Assembly (NCBI GenBank): GCA_947561585.1 | Contig: CANNZV010001595.1 | Coordinates: 62,001-126,000 of the forward strand | Direction: 5' to 3' | Length of the DNA: 64,000 nt | Origin: Caprella mutica | Taxonomy: Eukaryota > Arthropoda > Malacostraca > Amphipoda > Caprellidae | Shown: positions 34,240 to 45,480 of the stretch, one piece after another | Layout of the letters: the number at the start of each line of letters is the position of its first letter | Position numbering within the stretch: the first letter of the stretch is position 1 | The notes under the pieces: generated by a model | The model's database searches: none | The model's input: only the letters and a program-made list of their open reading frames with translations | Told to the model about the DNA's origin: nothing | Translations under genes and position numbers: made by a program

Positions 34240-35130
34240 TTCAAGGTGCGGGGTAATTACCCACATTACCGCTGTTCAACATGTTCCCTGAATTACAACT
34301 TGCTATCTATAATTACACCAAGAAACTTAACTGAGTTAACCAATTCAACATTTGTACCCTCATTTGTAATTGGCGGCACCTCAACGGCATTCAAAGTATT
34401 ACTTACGATCATACACTTTGTCTTTGGAACATTCAAAACTAGTCTGCTAGCCTTGAAATAAAGGGCAAGCACCCTAAAGCAATCTTTAATTTTGTCAACC
34501 ATAATCTCAACACTATTTCCATGCAAATAAAGATTTATATCATCAGAAAAGTGCAGAAATTTCACTGCAGTGTAGACATTCAACATGTCTGCAATGTAAA
34601 TATTGAAGAGTGTGGGACCCAAGACTGATCCCTGGGGTACTCCAGTTGAAAGGATACTCAAATCTGAGAAATTACCCCCCCAAGCAAACCCTCTGGGATC
34701 TCAACTCTAAATAAGATTTAAACCAATTTAAAGCTATACCACGCACACCTATATGCTTCAGCTTCGACAACAGTAGACTATGGTGCAAAGTATCAAATGC
34801 CTTTGAAAAATCAAGACGTCCAACCAACAAATGATTCTTCTTTTCCAGAGTTCTACACATATCATTCAGAAATTCAACAACAGCATAAGACATGCTAGAA
34901 TTCTCTCTGTAACCAAATTGATTATCCTTCAGAATCTTAAAACTAAACAAAATCTTATTCAATCTCTTTGACATCAATTTCTTAAAAAGCTTAGACGTGA
35001 AAGACAGGACTGATATTGGTCTGTAGTTCTCAACAAGGGGCTTCAAATCTGAATTAAAATAGGTGAAACAAGTGCGCTCTTGAAGGGAGAACTAAACATA
35101 ATTAATGTAAATAAAGGAATTAATTCAAAA
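34240..35130 (-). pseudogene. LINE reverse transcriptase fragment (Jockey/CR1-like)
   Basis: Minus-strand [22 protein letters not shown] (about 35035), [20 protein letters not shown] (about 34820), STGVPQGSVLGPTLFNIYI (about 34650), FLHFSDDINLYL (about 34560, the catalytic Asp pair with Ser in place of the usual Ala) and VKFLGVIIDSKL (about 34300). Frame changes near 34672 and 35045. Endonuclease and C-terminus are missing. Family placement is by motif only. Confidence 0.85.
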
Positions 35131-35431
35131 TTGTTTGGAGAGAATATCCCAAATATCTCCCACATTCTGCAGACTGCATTGTAACATAGGAGAAAATTAG
35201 TTATTTCTTGCCATTTGCAATTGAAGGGCTCAAAAATAATGCACAAACTCGCCATCAAAAGTATCTTAAATGTGGCGACCAGGATGCATTTTCTCACTAA
35301 ACTGGCGACTTTCCTGTCACACTTTGAAACATGGTGGTTTCAAACTTTTGTCAGACAACTCTAAATTGGTTCAAATTGCATTACGATGTGAGGACAACCA
35401 CCATTTTGATTGAAACGACATCAAGCTCTTG
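35131..35431. other. Flank of the LINE fragment with a dispersed repeat
   Basis: AATTAATGTAAATAAAGGAA through CCCACATTCTGCAGACTG (about 35099-35178) recurs at 37339-37460 inside the mariner-like transposase, showing a short mobile or duplicated segment. No gene seen. Confidence 0.5.
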
Positions 35432-35439
35432 TGTACAGT

Positions 35440-36090
35440 CCAGATTGTATTTCAAGCATAATTCCACCGACATGTCTGTGGAATTTTTTCCCTTTGGGCT
35501 TTGAAAATAATATTCTGGCAAAGTCGGTGGATTTTTAGCTATTTATTCCTATGTTACCATTAATTTTCAGTGGATAAATTGGGAAAATGTTTGTGGATCA
35601 GCCAAATAACTGGAAATTTATGGTGGATTTTTTCAGCTTTTTGAAAAAGTCAGTGGGATTTTTTGCACCAAATACAGACTGGCAGACTGGAATCCAGACT
35701 GTATTAATTTTTCTGGATTGAAAATAATATTCTATCAAAGTCGGTGGATTTTTAGTTATTTATTCCTATGTTACTATTAATTTTTGATGGAAAAATTGGT
35801 AAAATGTTGGTGGATCAGCCAAATTACTGGAAATTTATGGTGGATTTTTTCAGCTTTTTCAAAAAGTCAGTGGAATTTAGTGCACCAAATACAGACTGGC
35901 AAATAATATTCTAGCAAAGTCGGTGAGTTTATAGCTATTTATTTCTATGTTAGTATAATGTTACTATTAATTTACAGGTGGAAAAAGTGGAAAAATGTTG
36001 GTGGATTAGCCAAAATATGGGAAAATCTTGGTGGATTTTTTCAGCTTTTTAAAAAAGTCAGTGGGATTTTGTGCACCAAATACAGACTGG
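35440..36090 (+). mobile_element. Tandem trimer of a CCAGTCTG-family MITE in one insertion
   Basis: Three head-to-tail copies: 35440-35682, 35694-35899 and 35900-36090 (third lacks its left end). A perfect 8-bp duplication TGTACAGT flanks the whole trimer (35432-35439 and 36091-36098), so the trimer behaves as one insertion. Ends CCAGATTGTATTTC and AAATACAGACTGG. Confidence 0.85.
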
Positions 36091-36599
36091 TGTACAGTGT
36101 ACACTGTATATAGAATAATGAACCAATTACTGGATTTTTACTTAATTAGTAATTACCAAATGGAATATTTTGAATTAGTATATTTGTACAGGGTGGGGCG
36201 TAAGTTTGGAAGCAAATGAAAGTGCATATTATAATCCAACGAAAAATATATTTAATAATTTACAGTTATGTATTATTACATAAGGGTTTTAAGAATTCAA
36301 AAATCATAAATTTATTCAAAATGCCCCCCCTTGTTTTTAATAACTGTTGAAATTTTAGTTAAATGTATTACACACTCGTTATATGTTTAATATTAACTTC
36401 CTGTTAGACTAGCTCAGCTATATTAAATTACCTATTGTTTAAATAACCATGTATTACTTTTATGAGAAACGGACGTAAGGTCTAAAGTCTATTACATTTC
36501 CGACTAGTGTTAAATAACACTGCTTGTAGTTTCTGAAGGTAGTCTGTTTTTGCATTACTCAGAGAGAGATGTGATTCTCTCATCTCTCTAATATTCTTC

Positions 36600-37740
36600 T
36601 CTCTGTATAACATATAAACTCTTTAAATAAACTCTATGTCTTAACGTAGTTAACCCACTGTAATTTAACCTAATTCTAACTCCTCCTACTGCGGCACGCA
36701 ACTGTTCTTGTGAAATTTCCTTCCAAGATCTCTGGAGCGAACGCTTTAAATCATCCACATTGCGATGGAATTTACCACAGGCCTTTGATTCAAGAATGGA
36801 CCATACCGAAAAGTCCATTGGATTAACATCTGGGGAGCAGGGAGGCCACATTTCTTTGGACCAAAACCGTGGAAGATGGTCATGGCACCAGTTTTGAGTG
36901 ACATTTGCAGTATGTGAAGTCGCGCCGTCTTGCTGAAATGTCCATAGAGTGTCATTACCGAAGTGATCCTTAGCTGACTCCAACATTGGCGTCAAAATAT
37001 TCTCAATATAACATTTAGCATTGATTTGGGCGCCTTGTTCCACTTTTATTAAAGGAGATCTCCAAGTTTCTGAAACAGCGCCCCAGACCATTACTGAAGC
37101 AGGTTTCATGGTTCTGTGGACAGTTTTTTGGTTGTATGGGATGTCTTTTGCACTTTTACCAATTATTCTATCATTCCTCCGGTTGTGAGCCATTTCCACT
37201 GTGAAATTTTTTTTCGTCAGACCAAACAATTACACCAGCCGTGCCAGACTTCAATTCTTTCAGAAGTGCTTTGCTTCTCTCCCAGTCTGCAGAAACTGGT
37301 TAAGTGTTCGTAGAGATCTCTTAATCTGTTCGTAGCAAAATTAATGTAAATATAGGAATTAATTCAGAAGTGTTCGTAGCAAAATTAATGTAAATATAGG
37401 AATTAATTCAAAATTGTTCAGAGAGAATATCCCAAATATCTCACATATTCTGCAGACTGGCTTCTCTCCAATCTCTTTTTCTTTACAGCTTCTGACAGAG
37501 TCTGTCTCTTATGGAGGGTGAAAGAGGACATCTTTAGGTCTTCTTTGACAACTCTTCTCATTGTTCTGGGACTCACATTAGCTGTTTTGGCTAACAATCT
37601 TATTGACCTTTTCGGGTTCCTCCTGATCTTCTCTCGAGCACATTTTATCAGTTGTTTGGTGCGTTGTGAGCGTGGTATACCACTTCTTGGACCAGGTTCA
37701 AGAGAAAGGCCTTTATCACCATATTTATGGCGATAACTAT
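36600..37740 (-). pseudogene. DD37D mariner-like transposase, main part
   Basis: Order on the minus strand: RSQRTKQLIKCAREKIRR and NVSPRTMRRVVKEDLKM (second helix-turn-helix, 37690-37530), an insertion at about 37455-37296, then VIVWSDEK with the first catalytic Asp (about 37240), broken by an A-run frameshift, VMVWGAVSE (about 37090), TFQQDGATSHTANVTQNWC with the second Asp (about 36935) and CSPDVNPMDFSVW with the third (about 36820). Exactly 37 residues lie between the second and third Asp, the maT spacing. The open part ends at 36588. Confidence 0.88.
37296..37455. repeat. About 160-bp insertion in the transposase
   Basis: CTGCAGA words lie at both borders (37290 and 37451). It contains two direct copies of GTTCGTAGCAAAATTAATGT (37328 and 37370) and matches the flank at 35099-35178. 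It interrupts the coding sequence between the DNA-binding and catalytic parts. Confidence 0.6.
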
Positions 37741-38402
37741 ATTTAGAAATAATATTCTATTTATTGTTATGGCGATAATCTACAAATCTGCCATCTAGTT
37801 CTAAATTAAATGGTGACTATTTGATCGTAAAATAATGAAAATATACAGTGATTTTCATCATCATATGTAATTTTCATTTTATCATCAATGTAATGTACTT
37901 CCTACCTAATGCATATATTTCATTTCAAGTTGCTTTTATTTTTGACACGACTGGCTGTACATACCTATAGGTTGCATACTAATGTTCATAGAATGATATA
38001 GTACAAACAATCTTAGGTATTTTGTGCACGTGACGTCAAAATAGCGACAATTAAAATCATATCGATCGGCTTGATTACGTAATACGGTAATGGTAACAAA
38101 TCACTACCTTAAGATGTACATTAATAACTTAACTTACGATGTCGATGTATTAATAATAACTTAAGATGACATGTACAGGTTGTCTTGTCTTAGTGTTAAT
38201 TAAAAACAAGTGAAACAAACGTACATAATAGTTTGGACCCAGATTTATGATCTAATAGATGTATACTACATTAGACATGACAACCCACTACTGTCAAATC
38301 AAAATTTTGATTAAGTTACATCATCAATGCTACTGTTATATTGACTGTGATTGGTTTAAATTTGATGACGTAATGATAGCTGCAAATTACATGCTTGTCC
38401 CC

Positions 38403-39515
38403 AGGATACAGTAACATAGGGTATGGTAATCAGCTGATCGAATCTATAGTTTGACGTGACCACCGAGTGACTGGAAATGGCAAATCTGACCACACTTTGA
38501 AACATGGAAAAACCTACTTAAACTTAGTCACTTCTAAATTTAATTTTTTCTTATCAATTACTAACTAGGCATTGATTAAATTGTATTTCCATTATATTCT
38601 TCCTTATTTTTTATTCATAGGAGCTACAATTTAGTAGTTAACTAGCACTAGTTTACGCTCCTAGGTAGCATATTTTCAAGACCCGCTTTTTATAGATAAG
38701 TTAAAGAAATGAACAATAAAAACACACCTGAATTATATCTATATATTCAACTTTGAGGTTCAATCGCCATTTTCGCTTTTCTTTTGTACGAAACCCTTAT
38801 AAATAAAATGACTTCAATCTTCTAGATATTAACATGCAAATACGAGGAATTATGAGCTGCTCGGTCACAAACAAGGAATGTGTCGTTGTGGTGACGTCAT
38901 ATGTTTGTGTCGTCTGCTAGGTACTATACCCGATTATGTTCCTGTACCCTGCTTGTCCCATATACTCAAGATATAAGAACATAATCAGGTATAGTACCTA
39001 GCAGACGACACAAAAATATGACGTCACCACAACAACACATTCCTTGTTTGTGACCGAGCGGCTCATAATTCCTCGTATTTGCATGTTAATTTCGAGAAGT
39101 TTGAAGTCATTTTATAGGGGTTTCGTACAAAAGAAAAGCGGAAATGGCGATTGAACCTTAAAGTTGATTATATAGATATAATTCAGGTGTGTTTTTATTG
39201 TTCATTTCTTTAACTTATCTAGAAAAAATAGGGTCTTGAAAATAGGCTACCTAGGAGCCTAAACTAGTGCTAGTTAACTGCTAAATTGTAGTTCCTATGA
39301 ATAACAAATAAGAAAAAAAAATAATGGAAATACAATTTAACCAATGCCTAGTTAGTAATTGATAAAAAAAATTCAATTTAAAAGTGATTAAGATTAAGTA
39401 GGTTTTTCCATGTTTCAAAGTGTGGTCAGAGTCGCCATTTTGAGTCACCCGGTGGTCACGTCAAACTATAGATTCAATCAGCTGATTACCATACCCTATG
39501 TTACTGTACCCTGCA
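38403..39515. repeat. 1.1-kb palindrome (foldback) with arms of about 545 bp
   Basis: The left arm (about 38408-38950) and right arm (about 38969-39513) are inverse copies at high identity. Outer ends: CAGGATACAGTAACATAGGG and the complement of TATGTTACTGTACCCTGC. The left arm also ends internally in CTGTACCCTGC, so the left half looks like a complete short element with CAGGRTACAG ends and the right half like an inverted copy. Each arm carries TGACGTCA. No coding frame. Confidence 0.85.
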
Positions 39516-39784
39516 TATACTTACAGTCCTAAACAATTAGTGGAAACAAAGTTTAGCAAGTAAGATCCCAATTATAAGAAGTTTTCACTTTTCCGTTTTT
39601 CGATCACTTTTAGTTTAATTGGTATCTATTTCATCTGCAGGTATTATAAATACTACCTAATTAAAATAAAAGGTGAATAATTATAATATCATTTTTTACA
39701 TGTGGTCGTAATTGTGGAACAGTCCAATAATTCACAGCTTTAGTGGGCAAGTTATGAATTATAGGATGGGTCCACATTTTCGAT

Positions 39785-40060
39785 CAAGTAAAAAATACTT
39801 AATTTCCAATTCCTCAAACATCACACTACATATCTATAATCTACCTAAATAAGTCTTTGAACCGAACATGTTCTGGTCCAGATTTATTTATTTATTTCAA
39901 ACATCAGAACATGTCCAGAACGAACTTCTGGACATGTTCTGATGTTTGAGACAAAGAAATGATTCAAACTAAACTAAACATGTTTGGTTCAAAGATTTAT
40001 TTAAGTACCTAGGTATTTAGGTAGTGTGAAGTTTTTTACACAGTGGAATTGGAAATTTCA
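39785..40060. repeat. Second palindrome, about 130-bp arms
   Basis: Outer arms share ATTTCCAATTCC, CACACTAC, CTACCTAAAT and CTTTGAACC in inverse order; at the centre two 23-bp arms (39897-39919 and 39928-39950) are a perfect inverse pair containing GAACATGTCC. Looks like a MITE with a younger inner duplication. Confidence 0.7.
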
Positions 40061-40324
40061 AATTAGGTACCTATATTGAACAAGAGAATTATTTTATATT
40101 GTGCATGTATGTAAGCCACATAACTACCTAGTCTAATTTACTTAGGTGTAGTTTGTAGGTTAACAGGAAATGTGTTATGATTTTATGAATGGTGTACTTT
40201 CATTTTAATATCTGATTCAGTTCTCCTTATTAATTTAAAGTTATTGGTAGATGGCAGTTAATACATATTCACATTATATCAGTTTGAATCTTTTATGTAA
40301 GTTTGTAATGTATGACATCACGGC

Positions 40325-40420
40325 ATGCCTCTCCCTGATTGGCTGGTATCAGTGGAATGCCTCTCTCTGATTGGCTGGTGTCATTGGTATGTCTCTCTCT
40401 GATTGGCTGATATGCTCCCC
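40325..40420. repeat. About 33-bp repeat, three copies, with CCAAT-type boxes
   Basis: Three copies each contain CTCTCNCTGATTGGCTG (ATTGG is the reverse of a CCAAT box). Could bind NF-Y-type factors, but no gene start is visible nearby. Confidence 0.6.
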
Positions 40421-40893
40421 CTCAATTATTACGTTCCCTCTGGTGTTCAAATAACAGTGAAACATTTATTATTTCATTTATTTAAACTAAACATCCCTTA
40501 ACATCTTCCTATATTAATTTATATAGACTATAACCTATGTTCTGTGATCTAACTGGGAAAAATAGAGAATTAGAAAACCTATAGGTACAAGAATAACAAG
40601 ATACTTAACCTGGCTTGCAATCTCATATAAATCTAGTACCTAACTAGGTACGTCTGACAGTGACATGTTCCTACCTACCTATAGAAATAGGGTCTATGGA
40701 TAATGTATCCTTATTTTAATGGTGACTGACGATTTTTCTTGGCTATCTGTGGCGATTTTTTATTTTCTATTATTCATTTATGGCGATTGCCCAGCCATAC
40801 TCTATAACCTGGTTCTTGGACGATCAGTCAAGTCTCCTCTCTCATTAAAATGCTTCACACACTTCCAAACAGTCGATCTCGCTATTGAGAGTC

Positions 40894-41104
40894 TCAGTCT
40901 GTATTTGGTGCAAAAAATTCCACTGACTTTTTGAAATAGCTGAAAAAATCCACCATAAATTTGGCTGATCCACCAACATTTTACCCATTTTTCCACCGAA
41001 AATTAATGGTAACATAGGAATAAATAGCTAAAAATCCACCGACTTTGCCAGAATATTATTTTCAAGAGGAAAAAATTCCACCGACATGTCGGTGGAAAAA
41101 TTAA
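40894..41104 (-). mobile_element. CCAGTCTG-family MITE inside the transposase
   Basis: Inverted relative to the 41370 copy. Begins TCAGTCTGTATTTGGTGCA. A near duplication GAGTCT flanks it (40887-40893 and 41106-41111). It interrupts the helix-turn-helix coding stretch: RLSIARSTVWKCVKHFNERG reads on one side and the upstream part resumes on the other. Confidence 0.7.
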
Positions 41105-41369
41105 ATGAGTCTTTGAAATGACGGAATCTGACTTCCCGGCACGGTGTTAGGTGTAGAGCAATAATGGCTTCTCTTTAGTCTGACATTTTTGAATTGACTA
41201 AATTTTTGTGAAAAATAACACTGCCACATCATAATGTAGTGTCTCTACTATAGTTCAAACCCTATCACCTACTTAGGAAGTTAGGAACATATTTTAAGAA
41301 TTATATAAATGTTTGAAAAATTGCTTCCAAACTTACACCCCACTCTGTATAGGTACTAATACTATGATT

Positions 41370-41615
41370 CCAGTCTGTATTTCGTGGTAAATTCCAGTAA
41401 TTCCACCGACATGTCGATGGAATTTTTCCCCCACTGATAATAATACTCTGGCAAAGTCTGTGGATTTTTAGCTATTTATTCCTATTTTACCATTAATTTT
41501 CGGTGGAAAAATGGGTAAAATGTTGGTGGATTAGCCAAATTACTGGAAATTTATGGTGGATTCTATCAGCTATTTCAAAAAGTCAGTGAAATTTTGTGCA
41601 CCAAATACAGACTGG
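41370..41615 (+). mobile_element. CCAGTCTG-family MITE, best-defined copy
   Basis: Ends CCAGTCTGTATTTCGTGG and CACCAAATACAGACTGG, with a perfect 8-bp duplication CTATGATT (41362-41369 and 41616-41623). The interior contains ACATGTCGATGGAA, GATAATAATACTCTGGC and TTTATGGTGGATT. 246 bp, non-coding. The 8-bp duplication allows hAT or another 8-bp family; the ends do not settle it. Confidence 0.85.
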
Positions 41616-41722
41616 CTATGATTGTTTATGACTATAAAAATATATTCGTTGAGTAGAAGAAACTGGTATATACCTATCTATACAATGAATATATTTTTAT
41701 AGTCATAAACAATCATAGTTTA
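41616..41722. repeat. Palindrome beside the MITE
   Basis: CTATGATTGTTTATGACTAT at 41616 and its inverse ending at 41719 form arms of about 45 bp around a 30-bp loop. The MITE target duplication lies in the left arm. Confidence 0.75.
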
Positions 41723-42334
41723 CAAATATACTAATTAGAAATATTCCATTCGGTAATTAGTAAAGAAAAATAAGCATCCGGTAATTGGTTCATTGCCCGA
41801 GTTGATTTTTAAATAGATTAATTATTATCAGGTCAGCAAAAATAGCAGAATTATAGTAATTGAATAATTGCAAATCTATTGGTATAGTTTATTATATCAT
41901 TACACAAATATAAAAGGCTTAAAATAGTCCAATTATAAAAACGGGTGCAGACTAAGTTCGCCCTTTGTTCTGATTTTTAGGACCACTTTGAACATCTGTT
42001 ATTTTCGAGAATCTGGCCTGATGAACTATAGACGGCCTTGCCTGTACCCAACTAAAACTCTATTTATAAGATACATCTTTCTTCAGTTTATGACATAATT
42101 TTAGTTAATAACATTGATAGCCATGCTTACAAAGTAGATAAATACACAAAAAGGATTATTTTTTAAATAGTGAGATGAAAACCATATGATATTCATTTGA
42201 TTGTACCACTCAAAATGTCGATCATGTGACTACGGTCTTTCTTAAATTCATAGTTTAATTTCCTTATTTTCGATCTTGAAAGTGGCAGTAGGTACAGTCA
42301 AAATTAAATTACCTATCGCCAAATAGTCCTAAAT
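41723..42334. other. Gene-free stretch with an inverted copy of the 36113-36188 flank
   Basis: 41725-41805 is an inverse match of the sequence left of the DD37D element (blocks CCATTCGGTAATTAGTAAAG and GGTAATTGGTTCATT). The rest has nothing recognised. Confidence 0.5.
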
Positions 42335-42430
42335 CGATTCATAATCTCCCCAGTCATGAACCCCCTCTCCCCCTCCCCCTGTTTTTAATCCTTATTTACC
42401 TATATTATTTAATCCTTATTATAGAAGTTA
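42335..42430. repeat. Fragment related to the GC-rich foldback element
   Basis: CCCCCTGTTTTTAATCCTTA followed by TATTATTTAATCC matches the inner arm of 46317-46790. No terminal structure. Confidence 0.55.
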
Positions 42431-43069
42431 AATAATAATTATTATATCTTCCTTTATCACGTGTTCGAAAATAGACCCTAATAATAACTTGGAACATTTA
42501 CCCTACTGCTAAAAATATTTCACAGAGCACAAATTTCCTGTTTGTTCAATGTAACAAAATTATATAAGTCAAAATATCAAACTAATTACTCAACTATTAT
42601 GACTGAAAAGGATGTATGCCCGAAAAGTATGTTCTAATACTTATATACGGTCTTGAACCTAATTTTAAACCATGTTTTAATTGTATATTTTTATTTTGTA
42701 TTTTTTTTAGTTCAATAAAGATGTTTAAATGTTTCAATATTTACTGAGTGAGAGTTAATCTATGGTCAAATTTTGATTAATGCATTCATTACTTTGAACT
42801 TTCATCACAGAAAGTGATGAACTTTCATCACATCTGTATTCTAAGTCGTGGCCTCAAAACATTTTCTTTAATTTGAACTCATTGAGAACGAAAATTTTAA
42901 GGAGTTACAATTATATAAAAATTTGACCAACTAATTTACTATTTGTAATAAGAATAAGATGTGATTTAGGTTATAAAAGCGGTGCTTGTCTGTATTGTTC
43001 TATTCACTTTAAAATATCTTTAAGTATCTCCGAGTCGATTAATATCAAAAATTTTTTTTAGTAAAAAGC

Positions 43070-43150
43070 TTCCACGGTGGCAAAATGGCAGAGGTACTGG
43101 CACGAGGACGGATGGACCCACGATCGATTCCCGGACACATCACTTCATTT
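43070..43150 (+). ncRNA. tRNA-like head, possible SINE
   Basis: TGGCAAAATGGCAGAGG resembles a pol III A box and CGATCGATTCCC a B box, about 45 bp apart. A CACGAGGACGGATGGACC stretch lies between. Could be a tRNA-derived SINE head or a tRNA relic; cloverleaf pairing is poor. Confidence 0.35.
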
Positions 43151-43675
43151 CTTCCCATTTAATTTATATATAACTTAATTGTAACATTAATCAAATTGAC
43201 ATGCATCTAAACGTACAGTACGTTATATCAATGAAAGTAAAAGATTTTAATTAATTTATTTATTGAATGCAAGTGGATATCGTTTCGAAGCATATTAGAT
43301 TTATAATTAGGCGTCTGTTCGATGCAGAATCCCTTTGTATGTTGTATGTCGTAATTTATCTTTCTACAATGTTGTTATGACGGTATCGCTTCGATACCAA
43401 ATATACTTGATATGATGCAGTGTAGCGGTGCAAACGGATATCGGATTGATGTCTACTTGATGTCACCATGTCTAATTTGTTACTGGAATTCGATGTCGGA
43501 AGCGAAGTTATTCAGAGTCGTTTATACATCGAATTCATGTTTGCTGGGTAAAGCGAATAAAAGTAACAAGAAATTTATAATTTATATATCTCATTTTCTA
43601 TTAGAGTACTACGTATAAAAGCATATTAATAATAATATACAGTATTTTGTTTGTGACTGTGATGAAAAAGTTTAA

Positions 43676-44859
43676 AGGTCCTCTCCAGGCTCCGGGGAAA
43701 AAATGAGTTTATAACATAATATCATAGAACTAAGGTATAGGATCATCATTCTGAAAACCGCATACAATTCGGTTCAATACATATTTTATAATTTGTTTTT
43801 AAATTTTTTTATACTCTGTGAGCAACAATTGAGCGAATCACTAACCTGATGCTCAAGAAGAAGATTGTACACTCTTTGTTTTGATTACAAATTTAAATTT
43901 TATGATCAAACCATGTGTTTTCGGCCTTTATTTTAGATATTAATTGTTCCATGAAGTATATAAACGTTTCTATTATAAGTTTATTCAATTTTATACCTTT
44001 ACACGAATATTGAATGAATTTATTAAAGGTCCCCTCCAAGCAAATATTTTTATTGCCTTATTCAACGAGGCTAATGTTTCTTATCATTTTGCTGCAAACC
44101 GCATCGAATTTGGTAGCATATTTTTAATTTTATTGCTTTTAAAGATTTTTAGAATCAAAACTCTACAAAACCTATTTTACTTCCGACTTACTAATTTAAG
44201 AAATTTTCAGCCTGAAGAAAAAGAATGTACACCATTTGTTTTGATTTTCAGCTAGGTATTAGATTTAAAAAATCCATTTAATATTCGTGTAAAGGTTTAA
44301 AATTGAATGAACTTATAATAGAAACGTTTATATAGTTAAGAAAACAATTGATATCTAAAATAATGGCCGAAAATGAATGGTTTGTTTATAAAATTCAAAT
44401 TTGTAATCAAAACAAAGAGTGTACAATCTTCTTCTTGAGTATCAGATTAGTGATTCGCTCCATTGTTGCTCACAGAGTACTAAAAAACTTTAAAAACAAA
44501 TTATAAAATATATACTGAACCGAATCGTATGCGGTTTGCAGAATAATGATCGTAGACCTTAGTTCTATAATATTATGTAATAAACTCATTTTTTTCCCGG
44601 AGCCTGGAGAGGACCTTTAAACCTAATGCCTAGTTGACAATCAAAACAAATGGTGTACATTCTTTTTCTTCTGGCTGAAAATTTCTTAAATTAGTAAGTC
44701 GGAAGTAAAATCGATTTTGTAGAGTTTTGATTGTAAAAATCTTTAAAAGCAGATAAAATTAAAAATATGCTACTGAATTCGATGCGGTTTGCAGTAAAAT
44801 GATAAGAAACATTAGCCTCGTTGATTAAGACAATAAAAATATTTGCTTGGAGGGGACCT
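43676..44859 (-). mobile_element. TTAA-type MITE, outer copy (interrupted)
   Basis: Ends AGGTCCTCTCCAGGCTCC (left) and CTTGGAGGGGACCT (right), flanked by TTAA (43672-43675) and ATAA (44860-44863). About 590 bp once the inner copy is removed. No coding potential. The TTAA target suggests piggyBac-type mobilisation, though the ends lack the usual CCC start. Confidence 0.75.
44027..44616 (+). mobile_element. TTAA-type MITE, inner copy nested in a sister copy
   Basis: Ends AGGTCCCCTCCAAGC and GCCTGGAGAGGACCT with TTAA on both sides (44023-44026 and 44617-44620). It lies in the opposite orientation to the surrounding copy. Comparison with the third copy at 47724 shows the host copy is uninterrupted there, which confirms the nesting. 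Confidence 0.85.
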
Positions 44860-44863
44860 ATAA

Positions 44864-45480
44864 AGTCGTGCATTTATTAAATGTTTTAAAAAATTTTAAA
44901 CTCTCACTCAGTATTGGTGAGTAATTAATAGATTATTGTGCTACATTCAACAAATAGCAATTTTATGCTCTATGAAATATTTTTGGTAGGTAGTAGAGTA
45001 CTGAGTTCCAAGTTATTGGTTGGTTCTACAATTTCAGATACGTTAGAAAAGAAAATATCATAATTATTATTTAACTTCTATTCTAATTGGTGTCATGGAT
45101 ACCAATTGAAATAAAAGTTAAATAAAGATTATTATATAAAGATTTTCACGTGTTCGAAAATATGGAACCGTGCAATATCACGGAACTACCCCTAAAATGG
45201 GACATGTTGAATTTCTGAACCAATTGCTTCTAATAACCTTATTTGGATTATAATTTTGATGATTTTTTAGTTACCGTGAAATAATCACCAAAAATTGTCT
45301 CCGTTTTCTATGTCTACGAACGGTTCTTACTTCGAAACATGACTCGATGTTAGTAAATGTTAATGAATGTTATATTTCAACGTACATTTACATTTATTGT
45401 ATTTATATTGTTAGTTTCATTCACAGTACGTTTGATATGCGTCTGAAACCCTTACAGACGGTTCGTTATTACTTAGTTCA
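44864..45480. other. Gene-free stretch
   Basis: Holds the right arm of the large inverted repeat (to about 45095), then AT-rich DNA up to the Gypsy relic. Nothing else recognised. Confidence 0.4.

Larger units (their letters stand above)
36189..41347 (-). mobile_element. Mariner-like (DD37D) element expanded by nested insertions
   Basis: Ends CAGGGTGGGGCGTAAGTTTG and, reverse complemented, CAGAGTGGGGTGTAAGTTTG, followed by GAAGCAA on both sides; TA flanks at 36187-36188 and 41348-41349. The transposase lies on the minus strand in several blocks: start near 41187, DNA-binding part near 40800-41165, second DNA-binding part 37460-37740, catalytic part 36600-37290. At least three insertions separate them: a MITE (40894-41104), about 3 kb (37740-40780) and about 160 bp (37296-37455). 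Without these it would be about 1.7 kb or less. Confidence 0.8.
42413..45090. repeat. Large imperfect inverted repeat enclosing a nested MITE
   Basis: Blocks at 42413-42450, 42490-42560 and 42734-42760 recur inverted at 45055-45095, 44938-45020 and 44896-44920 (for example ATAATTATTATTTAACTTCT and the TGAAATATTTTT word). The arms are diverged. May be an old foldback element into which the TTAA-type MITE went. Confidence 0.5.
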
